A stretch of DNA of 64,000 nt from Sycobia sp. Sy_11 (Eukaryota; Arthropoda; Insecta; Hymenoptera; Epichrysomallidae), in NCBI GenBank assembly GCA_018907035.1, contig JACCIC010000004.1, positions 62,001 to 126,000 of the forward strand. The letters run 5' to 3'. Position numbers and translations under genes: made by a program. Shown in pieces: positions 50,205 to 53,004 of the stretch. Positions within the stretch are counted from its first letter, which is position 1. Each line of letters begins with the position of its first letter. Under the pieces are notes generated by a model. That model made no database searches. It worked only from the letters and a program-made list of their open reading frames with translations, and was not told where the DNA came from.

Positions 50205-52525
50205 ATATGCGTACACCCCCTCACACACACACACGTATGTATGTATATACGTATATATATATATTTAAAAATCTTGTTAACAAACGTTACTAAAGTCATC
50301 TTTGCTTCGTAATTTAAATGGACTTAACGGTACAAATTTGAAATATTCAAACAATTATGAAATAACTAAAATAAAATAATATTAAAATAAATACACATAT
50401 TCGTGCGCTTGATTCCGTATACACACACACGCCCACGCGCACGCGCTCACGCACATATATACACAATTATATAGGAATTCAAATGCACGAATATGTGCAT
50501 TTATTTCGATCTGTTTCCAAATATCCCGTCTCGAATCTGCTCGAATATTGCTTGCCTCTCTTCATTTCTTCAGATTCCCTCCACTCCCCTTTATGACACT
50601 GCAGCCTGTTGCAGCTGTACTAGCTACTACATTACGCTTGCCCGCCCCCTTCCCCCTTTCAAGCCAGACGCTCATCTCCGCTTGCACTGCCGGGACACGT
50701 ATTATATTTTTCTTTTCGGACATTATCTTACAGAATCCTACAATTGTCGATCCTAAAGAGACCTTGTTCGCCGTTCTGCCGCAGAAAAAAGTTTTTCTTC
50801 TGGCGCTGCGACGGAACCAGATGCGCCTATGTCCCTGGCAATCTCTATTCATCTCTGCTTAAACGGATGCATTGAAGTCTAAATTGAAGGACAGAGATAG
50901 TCTTGGAGTCGTATTTTCTCTCCTGCTCCGGAAAAAGAGTAGAGGCAGTCCAAGAATAACGATGGTATAAAATGTAGGAGAAACGTATATTTCTGAACTA
51001 CCATCTGCGACCATTTTTGTATAAGCTTCTCCCATGTAAAATGAGCGAAGTTTTCACTCCTCTCTTTCCTCCACATTTCTCATTTTCAGAATAGCACAAA
51101 AATACATATTTTTAGATGAAATTTTAATAAAATTGAAATTAAAAAATGACAAAGGAAAAAAAATATTACAATGAACATTGGTTTTTCTATTAAAACTTAC
51201 TTGCTGTCCAGTTTCAACACATCCTAAAACATTGCGTTTGCCTTTACCATCTTTTGCAATAACAGCATAACCATCTTTGACTGATGCTCTAAATGGGGGG
51301 AGACTATAATTTGAATTCACAGTTGTTGCTAACACTCTCCCAAAAGATTCCCAAATATTTACTTTTACTGAAGAAACTTCCTTTTCTACACTGCTTTTTA
51401 TCAATTCTAAAGACTTTTCAATTGAAATCAGTGGAAATGGTGACTCCCGCGGACGACCAGCAACATTATTTAAATCTAATGTAGTTTTTGAATTTTTGTA
51501 AGCACAAGCACCATAGTTAGGGTCACATTGCATTTTGTAATGAATAGTTTTTATATTTTTCTGATAATTTAACATTAAATCTACAGCATGAGGAATTGAT
51601 TTTGCTATGATACTAAGGCATTCTTTTGCTGCTTTTGGTGACCCAGGAAGATTTATTATTAATGTTTTCTTCCGAATACCACAGATAGCCCTAAAATATT
51701 TTATTTATTTTTAATATTATAATGTAAATACATATTTAAATAAGCTATTGTTTTTCTTCGTTTATTATTCTATTATATATTCTATAATTAGAAAATAAAA
51801 TCTGGAAAATTATAAAGAATTTTATACAACAAAGGTAGTTTATTCTTTTAAATAAAATATGAGAAATTTGTTTTTCATTTTTTTTCATTTTTTTTTCTTT
51901 TTTTTAAATACATATATTGTTGTTACCTTGATAGAACTGCCATTGGTGTAATCTTTAAACTTTCAGACAGCATGGCATAAGCAAATCCTGGAACTTCCTT
52001 ATTAATAACTTTTTTTGTAGCTTCTGGAGTCACATCACGAATAGATAAACCAGTTCCTCCAGTAGTTAAAATAACATTTATTGCAAGATTGTCAGACCAA
52101 CTTTTTAAGGTTTCCTATAAATTTAAGTAATATAAAATTAATTCCTATTTGATTATATAAGCCATTTATAAAACTTACAATAATAGTATATTCATCATCT
52201 GGAACAATAGAACTGCATTTGACTTCTGCTTTTAAAATTGTTGAAATTTCAGATTGTTTATTAGTTAACAGATCTTTTAAGATTGGACCACTTGCATCAC
52301 TTTGATCATTTGTAGAACAGGAATCACTTACTATGAAAAATATTGTAATGTAAATAGAAAGCTAACCTCTCCACAAACATATTTATGTATTATAATTTAT
52401 TATAAATATAAATTGAGAAAATTGCAAATCCATATTATATATTAAAACTATTTTCATTAAAATTTATCTTTTGTAGTTTTATTTATTATCATACTTGTTA
52501 AAACACCAAATGATATAGAAGACAT
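7949..52525 (-). CDS. cin: gephyrin/cinnamon, molybdenum cofactor synthesis protein (partial, six exons)
   Basis: Minus-strand gene for the bifunctional molybdopterin adenylyltransferase/molybdenum insertase. Exons: 52525-52495, 52330-52179, 52114-51927, 51690-51201, 8213-8147, 8063-7949. All introns are GT-AG and every phase joins without a stop, giving 347 codons, with more exons beyond the left edge. The start is the ATG at 52525 ([10 protein letters not shown]). The N-terminal MogA/MoaB-like domain shows ISDSCS and the nucleotide-binding [18 protein letters not shown] (exon 3). A linker with [18 protein letters not shown] leads into the MoeA-like domain: [38 protein letters not shown]. 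Intron 4 is 42,987 bp and holds nearly all mobile elements of the window. The enzyme acts in the cytosol; vertebrate gephyrin also scaffolds inhibitory receptors (family knowledge). The symbol follows the Drosophila orthologue. Confidence 0.9.
8220..10185. other. AT-rich intronic DNA, no feature seen
   Basis: Very AT-rich. No coding motif, inverted repeat or array recognised. The small ORF at 9831-10040 is low-complexity and most likely chance. Confidence 0.5.
10190..11290 (-). mobile_element. R2-like non-LTR retrotransposon remnant (zinc finger, Myb, RT)
   Basis: Read on the minus strand, 11180-11090 gives a zinc-finger-like CERMFT segment. 11060-10880 gives a Myb-like domain: [18 protein letters not shown], later [13 protein letters not shown] and [16 protein letters not shown]. 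10420-10200 gives a reverse transcriptase start: [19 protein letters not shown]. Zinc finger, then Myb, then RT is the N-terminal plan of the R2 group (family knowledge). Multiple stops and shifts make it dead, and catalytic RT motifs and the endonuclease are missing. It could be another restriction-like-endonuclease LINE of similar architecture. Open plus-strand ORFs over the same bases are shadows. Confidence 0.55.
11340..13620. other. AT-rich intronic DNA
   Basis: No gene seen. There is an AT microsatellite at 12280-12321 and a weak tRNA-like B-box on the minus strand near 11430-11445 (see rejected items). The rest is unassigned. Confidence 0.5.
13839..13880 (-). ncRNA. hammerhead-ribozyme-like motif of the Penelope-like arm
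   Basis: On the minus strand the left arm reads CCTGAGGATGA, then a short hairpin AACCG-TAG-CGGTT, then TGAAACGTC. CTGAGGA fits core CUGANGA, GAAAC fits the second core segment, and GUC is a normal cleavage triplet. The self-complementary ACGU would serve as a minimal stem III. Hammerheads in Penelope-like pseudo-LTRs are established. The right arm (15081-15125) keeps CTGAGGA but has lost the GAAAC core. One stem II base is unpaired, so activity is uncertain. Confidence 0.45.
14240..14758 (+). pseudogene. Penelope-like C-terminal region with GIY-YIG endonuclease
   Basis: The last open part (14531-14758) has [20 protein letters not shown], the hallmark GIY-YIG nuclease start with its cysteine-rich CxxC spacer. 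It is preceded by [20 protein letters not shown] (about 14510-14568) and, in other frames from about 14300, a segment with [19 protein letters not shown] that is typical of the region between RT and GIY-YIG in this family. The nuclease nicks target DNA to prime reverse transcription. The frame stops right after EHQYIL, before the downstream catalytic Glu, so it is not functional. Confidence 0.75.
15432..15680. mobile_element. MITE with about 37-bp terminal inverted repeats
   Basis: CTCGGATGGTAGAAAAAGAT at 15432 continues to TCGCAG near 15468. Its inverted copy occupies about 15645-15680 with one mismatch. Both sides are flanked by TATA, compatible with a TA target duplication of the Tc1/mariner superfamily. 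The interior (about 180 bp) is AT-rich and non-coding. The terminal repeat resembles the 60-bp minisatellite units at 20005-20640 and 48970-49905. Confidence 0.8.
15690..17050. other. AT-rich DNA with one GC-richer patch
   Basis: No feature to 16670. 16690-16900 is less AT-rich and looks like a fragment of older element DNA, but no family could be named. Confidence 0.4.
17069..17728 (+). pseudogene. LINE endonuclease domain, broken (plus copy)
   Basis: APE-like endonuclease of the R1-like LINE in two open pieces of one frame (17069-17401, 17432-17728). Signatures are [11 protein letters not shown] (catalytic Glu region), [18 protein letters not shown] (catalytic Asp/Asn) and [12 protein letters not shown] (catalytic Ser-Asp-His). 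A TAG at 17399 interrupts it where the sister copy reads Trp. The enzyme nicks target DNA for target-primed reverse transcription. After 17705 the frame jumps, because about 150 bp present in the sister copy are missing. Confidence 0.75.
17730..19762 (+). pseudogene. LINE reverse transcriptase and C-terminal zinc region, broken (plus copy)
   Basis: Longest piece 17991-18740: [45 protein letters not shown] and [15 protein letters not shown] (first catalytic Asp motif), ending at a TAG at 18738. Shifted pieces follow with [11 protein letters not shown] (YADD catalytic motif, about 18800), [12 protein letters not shown], and a C-terminal [21 protein letters not shown] zinc-like motif (19521-19583). 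It keeps the RT N-terminal block that is deleted in the minus-strand sister. Missing from this copy is the block between the YADD region and the RYLGV strand. Confidence 0.8.
19966..19990. repeat. AC microsatellite at the LINE 3' end
   Basis: AAACACACACACACACATAT directly abuts the LINE tail, as in the sister copy. Confidence 0.8.
20005..20640 (+). repeat. 60-bp-period minisatellite element, copy 1
   Basis: Tandem degenerate units of about 60 bp, each with CTCCCCGTAGAAGTCGT and a GGACATCG-TTTCTACC block. The first 120 bp are in inverted orientation, so the array is partly palindromic. It matches copy 2 (48970-49905) in reverse complement, including both ends (TTCTATAGGCAGTTGTGT-like at one end, CATATTACATA-like at the other). 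Repeat arms resemble the terminal repeat of the MITE at 15432. An accidental 118-codon ORF of 20-residue repeats (20063-20419) follows from the period being divisible by 3. Confidence 0.75.
20750..22015 (-). mobile_element. mariner element with perfect inverted repeats
   Basis: 1,266 bp between TA dinucleotides (20748-20749 and 22016-22017). Both ends read GGTTGTCAAATATCTCCCTT inward and match perfectly for at least 24 bp. It carries a broken minus-strand transposase. Size, TA target and DD34D-type transposase fit mariner. Confidence 0.9.
20824..21845 (-). pseudogene. mariner transposase, frameshifted
   Basis: Starts [18 protein letters not shown] at 21845, an N-terminal helix-turn-helix typical of the family, and ends YLK-stop at 20824. 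The length, about 340 codons, is normal. The clearest open part (21271-21501) has [12 protein letters not shown], where the family has VTGDEKW: the first catalytic Asp appears as Tyr. Other frames show a WSKAG-PQTVAK segment, [12 protein letters not shown] (second Asp, about 21120) and [16 protein letters not shown], where the third Asp (SDYH) reads His. Frameshifts near 21270, 21500 and 21770 break it. Two of three catalytic residues are lost, so it is dead although its ends are intact. Confidence 0.8.
22190..22915 (-). repeat. dispersed non-autonomous repeat, copy 1 (helitron-like?)
   Basis: Reverse-complement match to 46985-47740 over its whole length. Shared blocks are a GA/CT microsatellite core (22405-22453), CACCACCTAGTGGCC (22650), AGCCTATGTC, TCGGTTCAGTAGTTTT and AAACACGC, ending in TTTATAAATTAGTATATA. 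Ends of the form TACTAATTTATAAAG...GTTTGTTTGT resemble abundant arthropod helitron-like repeats; that identification is inference. No coding. Confidence 0.65.
22853..22909. repeat. (TA)n microsatellite
   Basis: Long uninterrupted TA run at the border of the dispersed repeat. Confidence 0.95.
22916..26730. other. intronic DNA without recognised genes
   Basis: Mostly AT-rich. 23120-23770 and 25665-26640 are less AT-rich and look like element debris. 25667 begins TGTAACGTTACGCCCC, which looks like an LTR start, but no matching end or target duplication was found. No ORF with a recognisable motif. Confidence 0.4.
26730..27720. repeat. mosaic dispersed repeat (two module types)
   Basis: Module M1 (26740-27025) is a direct match to 60165-60465 (shared TTTAAAGAA, CTCTAGTA, CTGCTATAATA blocks). 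Module M2 (about 27189-27340, again at 27570-27715) contains GAAACTCCGCTAAAATCGTG and GTGAGGTTGCTCGTT, and also occurs at 57965-58075 and inverted at 58335-58500. The 27340-27560 connector matches 58075-58290. Non-coding, probably non-autonomous DNA transposon material. Confidence 0.7.
27739..28157 (-). repeat. dispersed repeat X, LINE-interrupted copy (left part)
   Basis: Inverted match to 50385-50865. It ends in a palindrome arm AAATAAATGCACATATTCGT (28093) and then a GT tract (28139-28158) in which the minus-strand LINE is inserted. The remaining arm lies beyond the LINE at 32571-32594. Confidence 0.75.
28371..30411 (-). pseudogene. LINE ORF2 reverse transcriptase, with internal deletion
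   Basis: Two open pieces: 30411-29989 (linker after the endonuclease, basic [15 protein letters not shown]) and 29951-28371 (526 codons). The latter has [28 protein letters not shown] (catalytic Asp), [26 protein letters not shown] (catalytic YADD), [15 protein letters not shown], and the C-terminal [21 protein letters not shown]. About 330 bp covering the RT start (APGPDGIP to DDPSSYRP in the sister copy) are deleted between the pieces. Ends [13 protein letters not shown] at 28371. This is the longest LINE frame in the window, with intact catalytic residues but no RT N-terminus. Confidence 0.85.
30378..31058 (-). pseudogene. LINE ORF2 endonuclease domain
   Basis: Intact APE-type endonuclease domain in one frame from the ATG at 31058: [68 protein letters not shown]. 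Metal-binding Glu and the Asp/Asn and SDH signatures are all present. The start overlaps the ORF1 stop (ATGA), which suggests translation by termination-reinitiation as described for some R1-clade elements. The frame leaves the true protein at about 30412, where the sister LINE shows two extra bases here, so the downstream RT is out of frame. Confidence 0.8.
31055..32480 (-). pseudogene. LINE ORF1 (gag-like, CCHC zinc knuckles), broken
   Basis: The first visible ATG is at 32335 ([16 protein letters not shown]). Coding-like sequence ([20 protein letters not shown]) extends upstream to the microsatellite, so the 5' end may be truncated. A basic region ([11 protein letters not shown]) precedes a long central domain and two zinc knuckles near the C-terminus: [14 protein letters not shown] and [14 protein letters not shown] (31290-31180). 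The protein would coat LINE RNA. Two lesions split it: the 260-bp duplication (31729-31988 copied to 31989-32248; 260 is not divisible by 3) and a frame change at a homopolymer near 31293-31302. Confidence 0.8.
31729..32248 (-). repeat. 260-bp tandem duplication within LINE ORF1
   Basis: 31729-31988 and 31989-32248 are nearly identical, with about three substitutions (for example AGGTCT/AGGCCT and CACCAATGG/CACCTATGG). The junction repeats GTAACTCC at 31729 and 31989. Confidence 0.95.
32501..32524. repeat. GT microsatellite at the LINE 5' end
   Basis: GTGTGTGTGTGTGTG run, continuing into CACGCGCGCG and the repeat X arm at 32571-32594. Confidence 0.9.
32604..32636. repeat. (AT)n microsatellite
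   Basis: Uninterrupted TA run after the repeat X arm. Confidence 0.9.
32810..34168 (+). repeat. 5' LTR of the large Gypsy element
   Basis: 1,359 bp, starting TGTAACCGCCCGAATGGCGG and ending GGGGTTATAA just before the primer-binding site. The CG-rich first 800 bp include a 22-bp-period array (about 33387-33590). AATAAACAG near 34010 and AATAAATTC near 34035 could be polyadenylation signals. Confidence 0.95.
33387..33590 (+). repeat. 22-bp GC-rich minisatellite inside the 5' LTR
   Basis: Units of GACCGCACCAGCGAGCGACAG plus C, about 8-9 degenerate copies, also in the 3' LTR at about 45696-45899. The position of the variant CCGGCG unit differs between the two LTRs. Confidence 0.9.
34171..34190 (+). 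promoter_or_regulatory. primer-binding site
   Basis: TGGCGCCCAGAACGTGGGGC lies two bases after the LTR end. TGGCGCC-type sites pair with a tRNA 3' end to prime minus-strand DNA in many insect Gypsy elements (family knowledge). The priming tRNA was not identified. Confidence 0.8.
34191..37455 (+). other. long A/T-rich leader of the large Gypsy element
   Basis: About 3.3 kb between primer-binding site and gag with no convincing ORF. It is rich in homopolymer A and T runs and contains an AAT/AAC trinucleotide array at 36645-36790. Unusually long for a Gypsy leader; it could hold packaging signals or captured DNA. Confidence 0.6.
37456..39396 (+). CDS. Gag of the large Gypsy element
   Basis: 646 codons from ATG at 37456, intact. 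The N-terminal 80 residues look coiled-coil ([18 protein letters not shown]), followed by a Pro/Ala-rich stretch with many aromatics. The capsid-like retrotransposon gag domain spans about residues 230-395 ([39 protein letters not shown]). An Arg/Ser/Pro-rich tail (about 460-595) has many RSPS-type repeats, then comes a CCHC knuckle [14 protein letters not shown] (about 600-613) and [17 protein letters not shown]. It would package element RNA in particles. Its last codons overlap the protease frame and contain a G GGA AAC slippery heptamer, so Gag-Pro is probably made by -1 frameshifting. The SR-like tail may be phosphorylated (inference). Confidence 0.9.
   Translation: MELPQETRSEIDEERARLSNVYEQLQKDALLTEAQQKHLQVDENLTTVRDRLLRFEMRRLFGPTAAEWHAEKDEARQTDGDITELSKVLSSTALDHIDHETANINNAENKSSIEPHVATMAPIWSNNTPYMGYPYGPWPSPPLHSTNTTGVNHLPAAANSWQPLPGGWPFAHPALFQQFAAMPHTGTPCTTAGAQPTPNAAPTTSSHMNISRPFENTYLKETRTGQLLRQWKVQFTGAPREDVEEFIDRMEETINSLDIPAADILKLIPGILGGSARIWARPLYKQWRTLEEFKAALRRQFRPIDYTIRLEEELRDRTQGSKEPIGSYLRGIRVLLDKMAPALTLEAQLDRIYRNLHPSYMEKINRNEFQSIDELQLLGQQIELKSELTKRYKEPPAQDECMVSTAACSPSERANRRSRLAAIDNDKNTAPKKTVTISEPSVSTDTRSDSVRSYSHNSRRDTRRDSPSQIVNRETMAKRTEGNRRQRSPSPRYRSPSPYHRRPPPSPRYPSPVSASRPSNPSPSPPYRHRYPSRSPPRDRDHDSPRRRTPDRQYRSPNRDDHKYHSYRSPDRRDQEYRSPTRENGRRSRNGPQREDDRPCWTCKKPGHWADRCPDRRKVYCYNCGEDNVTTLNCPRCSPRKSSGNE
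39324..40226 (+). CDS. retropepsin plus N-terminal stub of RT
   Basis: Open frame in -1 relative to gag; expression presumably starts at the slip site near 39384. The aspartic protease has [12 protein letters not shown] (catalytic Asp at about 39590; DPGA where DSGA or DTGA is usual) and the second conserved strand [10 protein letters not shown]. Spacing of about 65 residues is normal. It would mature the polyprotein. Downstream, [19 protein letters not shown] and [17 protein letters not shown] are the entry of a Gypsy RT. At about 40170-40180 homology ends and integrase-side sequence follows in another frame. The DPGA variant could affect activity. Confidence 0.85.
   Translation: MWRGQCHDIELSPLQPTEELGKRVRDEDAGVELENPYNTTPNISDDEYDCPKARDVTHIHPNIKAPEEENRFFLNIELMGKIFPALIDPGARKSYVGPGPGKLVKSAIIPVLSYMQMPDGKVCPDEGEVDLSLTIDNQRLKARFKVSASLKYAMILGMDILSSLKMTINFADATWHTPKKIIRRFVTQHRDSPEAITAIAAVNGVAQLKDTERKAMDRVLRHLIPEKTGTLKLARMQPHYIDTQGHRPIKQRLRRIPDKLLQQAHAEIDRLLEEGIIEPSESSWYPLTTESASSMSVITL
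39384..39390 (+). promoter_or_regulatory. -1 ribosomal frameshift slippery site (GGGAAAC)
   Basis: GGGAAAC sits in the Gag frame as G GGA AAC, one codon before the gag stop (TAA 39394-39396). A -1 slip continues directly into the protease frame (reading GGG AAA CGA GTA). The phases of both ORFs match. No stimulatory downstream structure was evaluated. Confidence 0.8.
40172..41770 (+). CDS. integrase of the large Gypsy element (joined to RT stub by deletion)
   Basis: Open from the deletion joint to 41770, about 530 codons. The H2C2 zinc region is [20 protein letters not shown] to CPECQIHK. The catalytic core has [11 protein letters not shown] (first Asp), [14 protein letters not shown] (second Asp) and [15 protein letters not shown] (Glu). 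The GPY/F-like module has [16 protein letters not shown] and [11 protein letters not shown] (41095-41250). Beyond that the frame continues as low-homology basic sequence, likely the shadow of ORF3a. Its frame differs from the protease frame by +2, so after the deletion it has no obvious translation route unless recoded or spliced. The catalytic core looks intact. Confidence 0.85.
   Translation: MVPSNDRERVLHECHNTLTSGHFGVDKTTHKVGQQYYWPGMKRDIHKHVKHCPECQIHKVSQRGPTGLMSQRNIEGPWSSVAADIMGPFPTSKGQHKYLLVFQDLFTKYIEIRPLRKANGQAITRALEEQIIFKWGCPKYLISDNGTEFANNWLKTKLGELGIVHQFIAPYHAQANPVERVNRVIKTMIAIFVQNDHKNWDIHLPELAFAVNTAVHASTQTSPAFLNFGRSPREMPTYRQSQDSTLQVQTLTPQEWQNRMKRLPAIHNLIRKHLSAASQKQAKYYNKGRRAETFEVNDMVCRRNHVLSSGPSQFSAKLAPKFVAPCKITKKISPVVFEIKDMSDGKTTKAHISDLKRYHQPNSSNLSTGINNEQQHVPSKRTRQRTASIGHVRSVQETWGRTNPPIPRVRPRRNVGVNVQKRNRTNGAYTQRFPQPLQYYYRYGESKRGPRRGTEIATEFNSVQSQCNTGVRRRGSGDANYTNSGSIIRPLAIGHKHTDPRGPRKSHPTPNPNHYRQRPMPQYRIFRGGNSR
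41300..42485 (+). CDS. ORF3a, RPQRRKT-repeat protein of the large Gypsy element
   Basis: Frame open from 41199 to TAG at 42483; the likely start is the ATG near 41299 ([18 protein letters not shown]), just after the integrase module ends. No known domain recognised. Bases 41770-42200 encode about eight tandem units of roughly 18-20 residues built on RPQRRKTT or RPERRKTT separated by acidic spacers (AEEENNTFC). These are basic, potentially phosphorylatable motifs. No signal peptide or membrane segment was seen, so it does not resemble an envelope protein. It overlaps the next ORF by a few codons. Possibly a nucleic-acid-binding accessory protein (inference). Confidence 0.6.
42473..43450 (+). 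CDS. ORF3b, zinc-knuckle protein of the large Gypsy element
   Basis: Open frame 42470-43450 overlapping the ORF3a end in the -1 phase. The first in-frame ATG is at about 42566 ([12 protein letters not shown]). The middle is Pro/Asn-rich. The C-terminal third has a CCHC knuckle [14 protein letters not shown] followed by [17 protein letters not shown] (43081-43200). This is the same two-part arrangement as the element's own Gag C-terminus ([14 protein letters not shown] then CYNCG...CPRC), but diverged. It ends with an Ala-rich helix ([19 protein letters not shown]). It looks like a duplicated or captured gag nucleocapsid region placed 3' of integrase. How it is translated is unclear; no convincing slip heptamer lies in the short overlap. 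Confidence 0.65.
   Translation: MEKVVYVSTPEHGDVRLYRGDRCAFMRSIATQQSDMQPHPTAHDAHATTKERYIIPTKYRKATNDVIAESPQIAPQQGNTPIPYPHTVAPTHNPKQNNESKKRVNPFTIPPPESKEIETSPVASLNNSEEEVIIEAIVTKGSKKLPGLMDTLIAPPPNFIPPIRPHPSIPTTPLPGLGSMHNRSFTGPAGAEGSDHGEAAVTNCWNCSEVGHRYNACPHPRSRRFCYRCGRAGIDVSMCTSCRKPTPAVPSWEGEDVRGVEKTTRQVSEDLVEPLGMANVNEEVTGAPMSIPPMMEQTIRQAAAAAGAQQPLLIIMPGATVYLNK
43567..44060 (+). repeat. array of ATAAAATGGCGC-type repeats in the Gypsy 3' region
   Basis: About 15 irregularly spaced (about 20-50 bp) copies of a TAAAATGGCGC core followed by AAANAGGAG-like sequence. The core equals the LTR/primer-binding-site junction at 34164-34176 (TATAAAATGGCGC). The last copy (about 44038, AAAATGACGCCCCGTGAAC) resembles the primer-binding site further in. 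Non-coding. Confidence 0.75.
44061..45105 (+). other. 3' non-coding region of the large Gypsy element
   Basis: No convincing domain. An ORF of 84 codons (44352-44606) ends in a basic [12 protein letters not shown] stretch, but its reality is doubtful. Confidence 0.45.
45106..45116 (+). promoter_or_regulatory. polypurine tract
   Basis: GGGAGGGGGAG immediately before the 3' LTR, the expected plus-strand primer. Confidence 0.85.
45119..46477 (+). repeat. 3' LTR of the large Gypsy element
   Basis: Same 1,359 bp as the 5' LTR with about four differences (for example CTTCGTCAA against CTTTGTCAA, and CAACCTCCG against CAAACTCCG), including the shifted CCGGCG unit of the 22-bp array (45696-45899). 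Followed by an AT microsatellite. Confidence 0.95.
46480..46965. repeat. fragment of a related dispersed repeat
   Basis: 46505-46620 (GTTTGTTTGTCC, ACTACTGAACCGATCG, AGGTCATAGGC) resembles the end of the repeat at 46985-47740 but is diverged. The rest is unassigned. Confidence 0.5.
46969..47014. repeat. (AT)n microsatellite
   Basis: Uninterrupted AT run bordering the dispersed repeat. Confidence 0.95.
46985..47740 (+). repeat. dispersed non-autonomous repeat, copy 2 (helitron-like?)
   Basis: Inverted full-length match to 22190-22915: ACTAATTTATAAAGACAAAG start, AAAACTACTGAACCGGTTG, CACTAGGTGGTGTCTTGA, a CT microsatellite core (47463-47511), and ATTTGTCGTCACAAA-like sequence near 47595-47610. 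Non-coding; the interior satellite is kept in both copies. Confidence 0.65.
47748..48702 (+). repeat. solo LTR of Gypsy family A
   Basis: 955 bp from TGTGACGGGGAAGGCAAGC to GCGCACCGTTACA, with inverted TGTGACGG/CCGTTACA ends, in AT-repeat flanks (ATAT on both sides). Shares ordered blocks with 4688-5484 and 62412-62870. GC-rich middle, CT tract near 48365, AATATTAAAGC near 48482. No internal element sequence is adjacent, so it is a solo LTR. ORFs inside are incidental. Confidence 0.8.
48853..48968. repeat. two (AT)n microsatellites
   Basis: 48853-48895 and 48922-48968, separated by GTATGTATATTATATTGTAC. Confidence 0.95.
48970..49905 (-). repeat. 60-bp-period minisatellite element, copy 2
   Basis: About 11 units of almost exactly 60 bp on the antisense of copy 1: GACGACTTCCACGGGGAATT, a CGTGTTCGG block, CGGTAGAA, and ATGTCCAGGTATGACGGG. 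CGGTAGAA recurs at 49431 and 49491, for example. After about 49690 the units invert, giving a partly palindromic element like copy 1. Open reading through 20-residue repeats (minus strand 49709-49242) follows from the 60-bp period. Confidence 0.85.
50153..50280. repeat. AT and AC/TATG microsatellites
   Basis: AT run 50153-50196, CACACACAC at 50222-50233, then TATG/TATA repeats. Confidence 0.9.
50385..50865 (+). repeat. dispersed repeat X, uninterrupted copy with the LINE empty site
   Basis: Starts with a 122-bp palindrome-ended unit (arms at 50385-50407 and 50481-50506) containing a short AC/CG-rich tract (50419-50465). It continues to 50865 with sequence matching 27739-28093 in inverse orientation. 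This copy has no LINE in the AC tract. Confidence 0.8.
50870..51200. other. intron 4 start region with repeat-like sequence
   Basis: 50880-51060 shares blocks with the mosaic repeats at 27450-27540 and 58200-58290 (CTGAACTACCATCT, ATAAGCTTCTCCCATGTA). No exon. Confidence 0.55.
51201..52525 (-). CDS. cin: gephyrin/cinnamon exons 1-4
   Basis: Right-hand exon cluster: exon 1, 31 bp; exon 2, 152 bp; exon 3, 188 bp; exon 4, 490 bp. Three short AT-rich introns separate them. Exon 4 ends after a complete codon (ETGQQ) with donor GTAAGT at 51200-51195. The open frame continues past that donor into non-homologous sequence and stops, as expected of an intron. Downstream sequence from 51060 to 50385 is repeat DNA, with no MoeA exon. 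Confidence 0.9.
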
Positions 52526-53004
52526 GTTGCTAATTTCTGGCACAGTTGCTGTAATGCTCTTACTGTATAATTTTTATGTAATGTTCTTACTATACAATTT
52601 TTCTTTAATTTTATATTGCCAAGACTGAAGTACATATACTCAAATATGACAATTCTTAATAAATAAATTATAAAATTATAATAATAGTTAGAAATTAAAA
52701 ATTTTAATGAAATTATCTTTTTAAAGAAATGTATAAAAGAAACAATTTGAGGTACAAATGATATTCAAATATATTTAACATTAAAATTTTTATTGAACAA
52801 AATTATGAGTTAAATAACATAAAATAAGTATGACAATTTTTATAATTCACAGCACCCATGTACAAATTAGCGCCAATTGTAGTTATGGTCACTTCATTAT
52901 TCACTTAATAATCAACCAATCCACTGTAAGTAAGAAGAAAATAAATTATTTATAGTAAATTATATTTAATTAAAAAATACTAAATTATAAATAAAAAATT
53001 TAAT
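52526..53004 (-). other. intergenic region between CLASRP stop and gephyrin start
   Basis: 479 bp that must hold the CLASRP 3' end and the gephyrin 5' end. AT-rich, with several AATAAA-like signals on the minus strand. No separate promoter motif recognised. Confidence 0.5.

Larger units (their letters stand above)
8214..51200 (-). other. giant intron 4 of gephyrin/cinnamon
   Basis: Inferred from matching splice phase (0/0) and continuous protein homology across it. It starts GTAAGT at 51200 and ends TTTAG at 8214 (minus strand). It contains at least three LINE copies, a Penelope-like remnant, a mariner, a 13.7-kb Gypsy element, solo LTRs and several repeat families. Confidence 0.8.
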
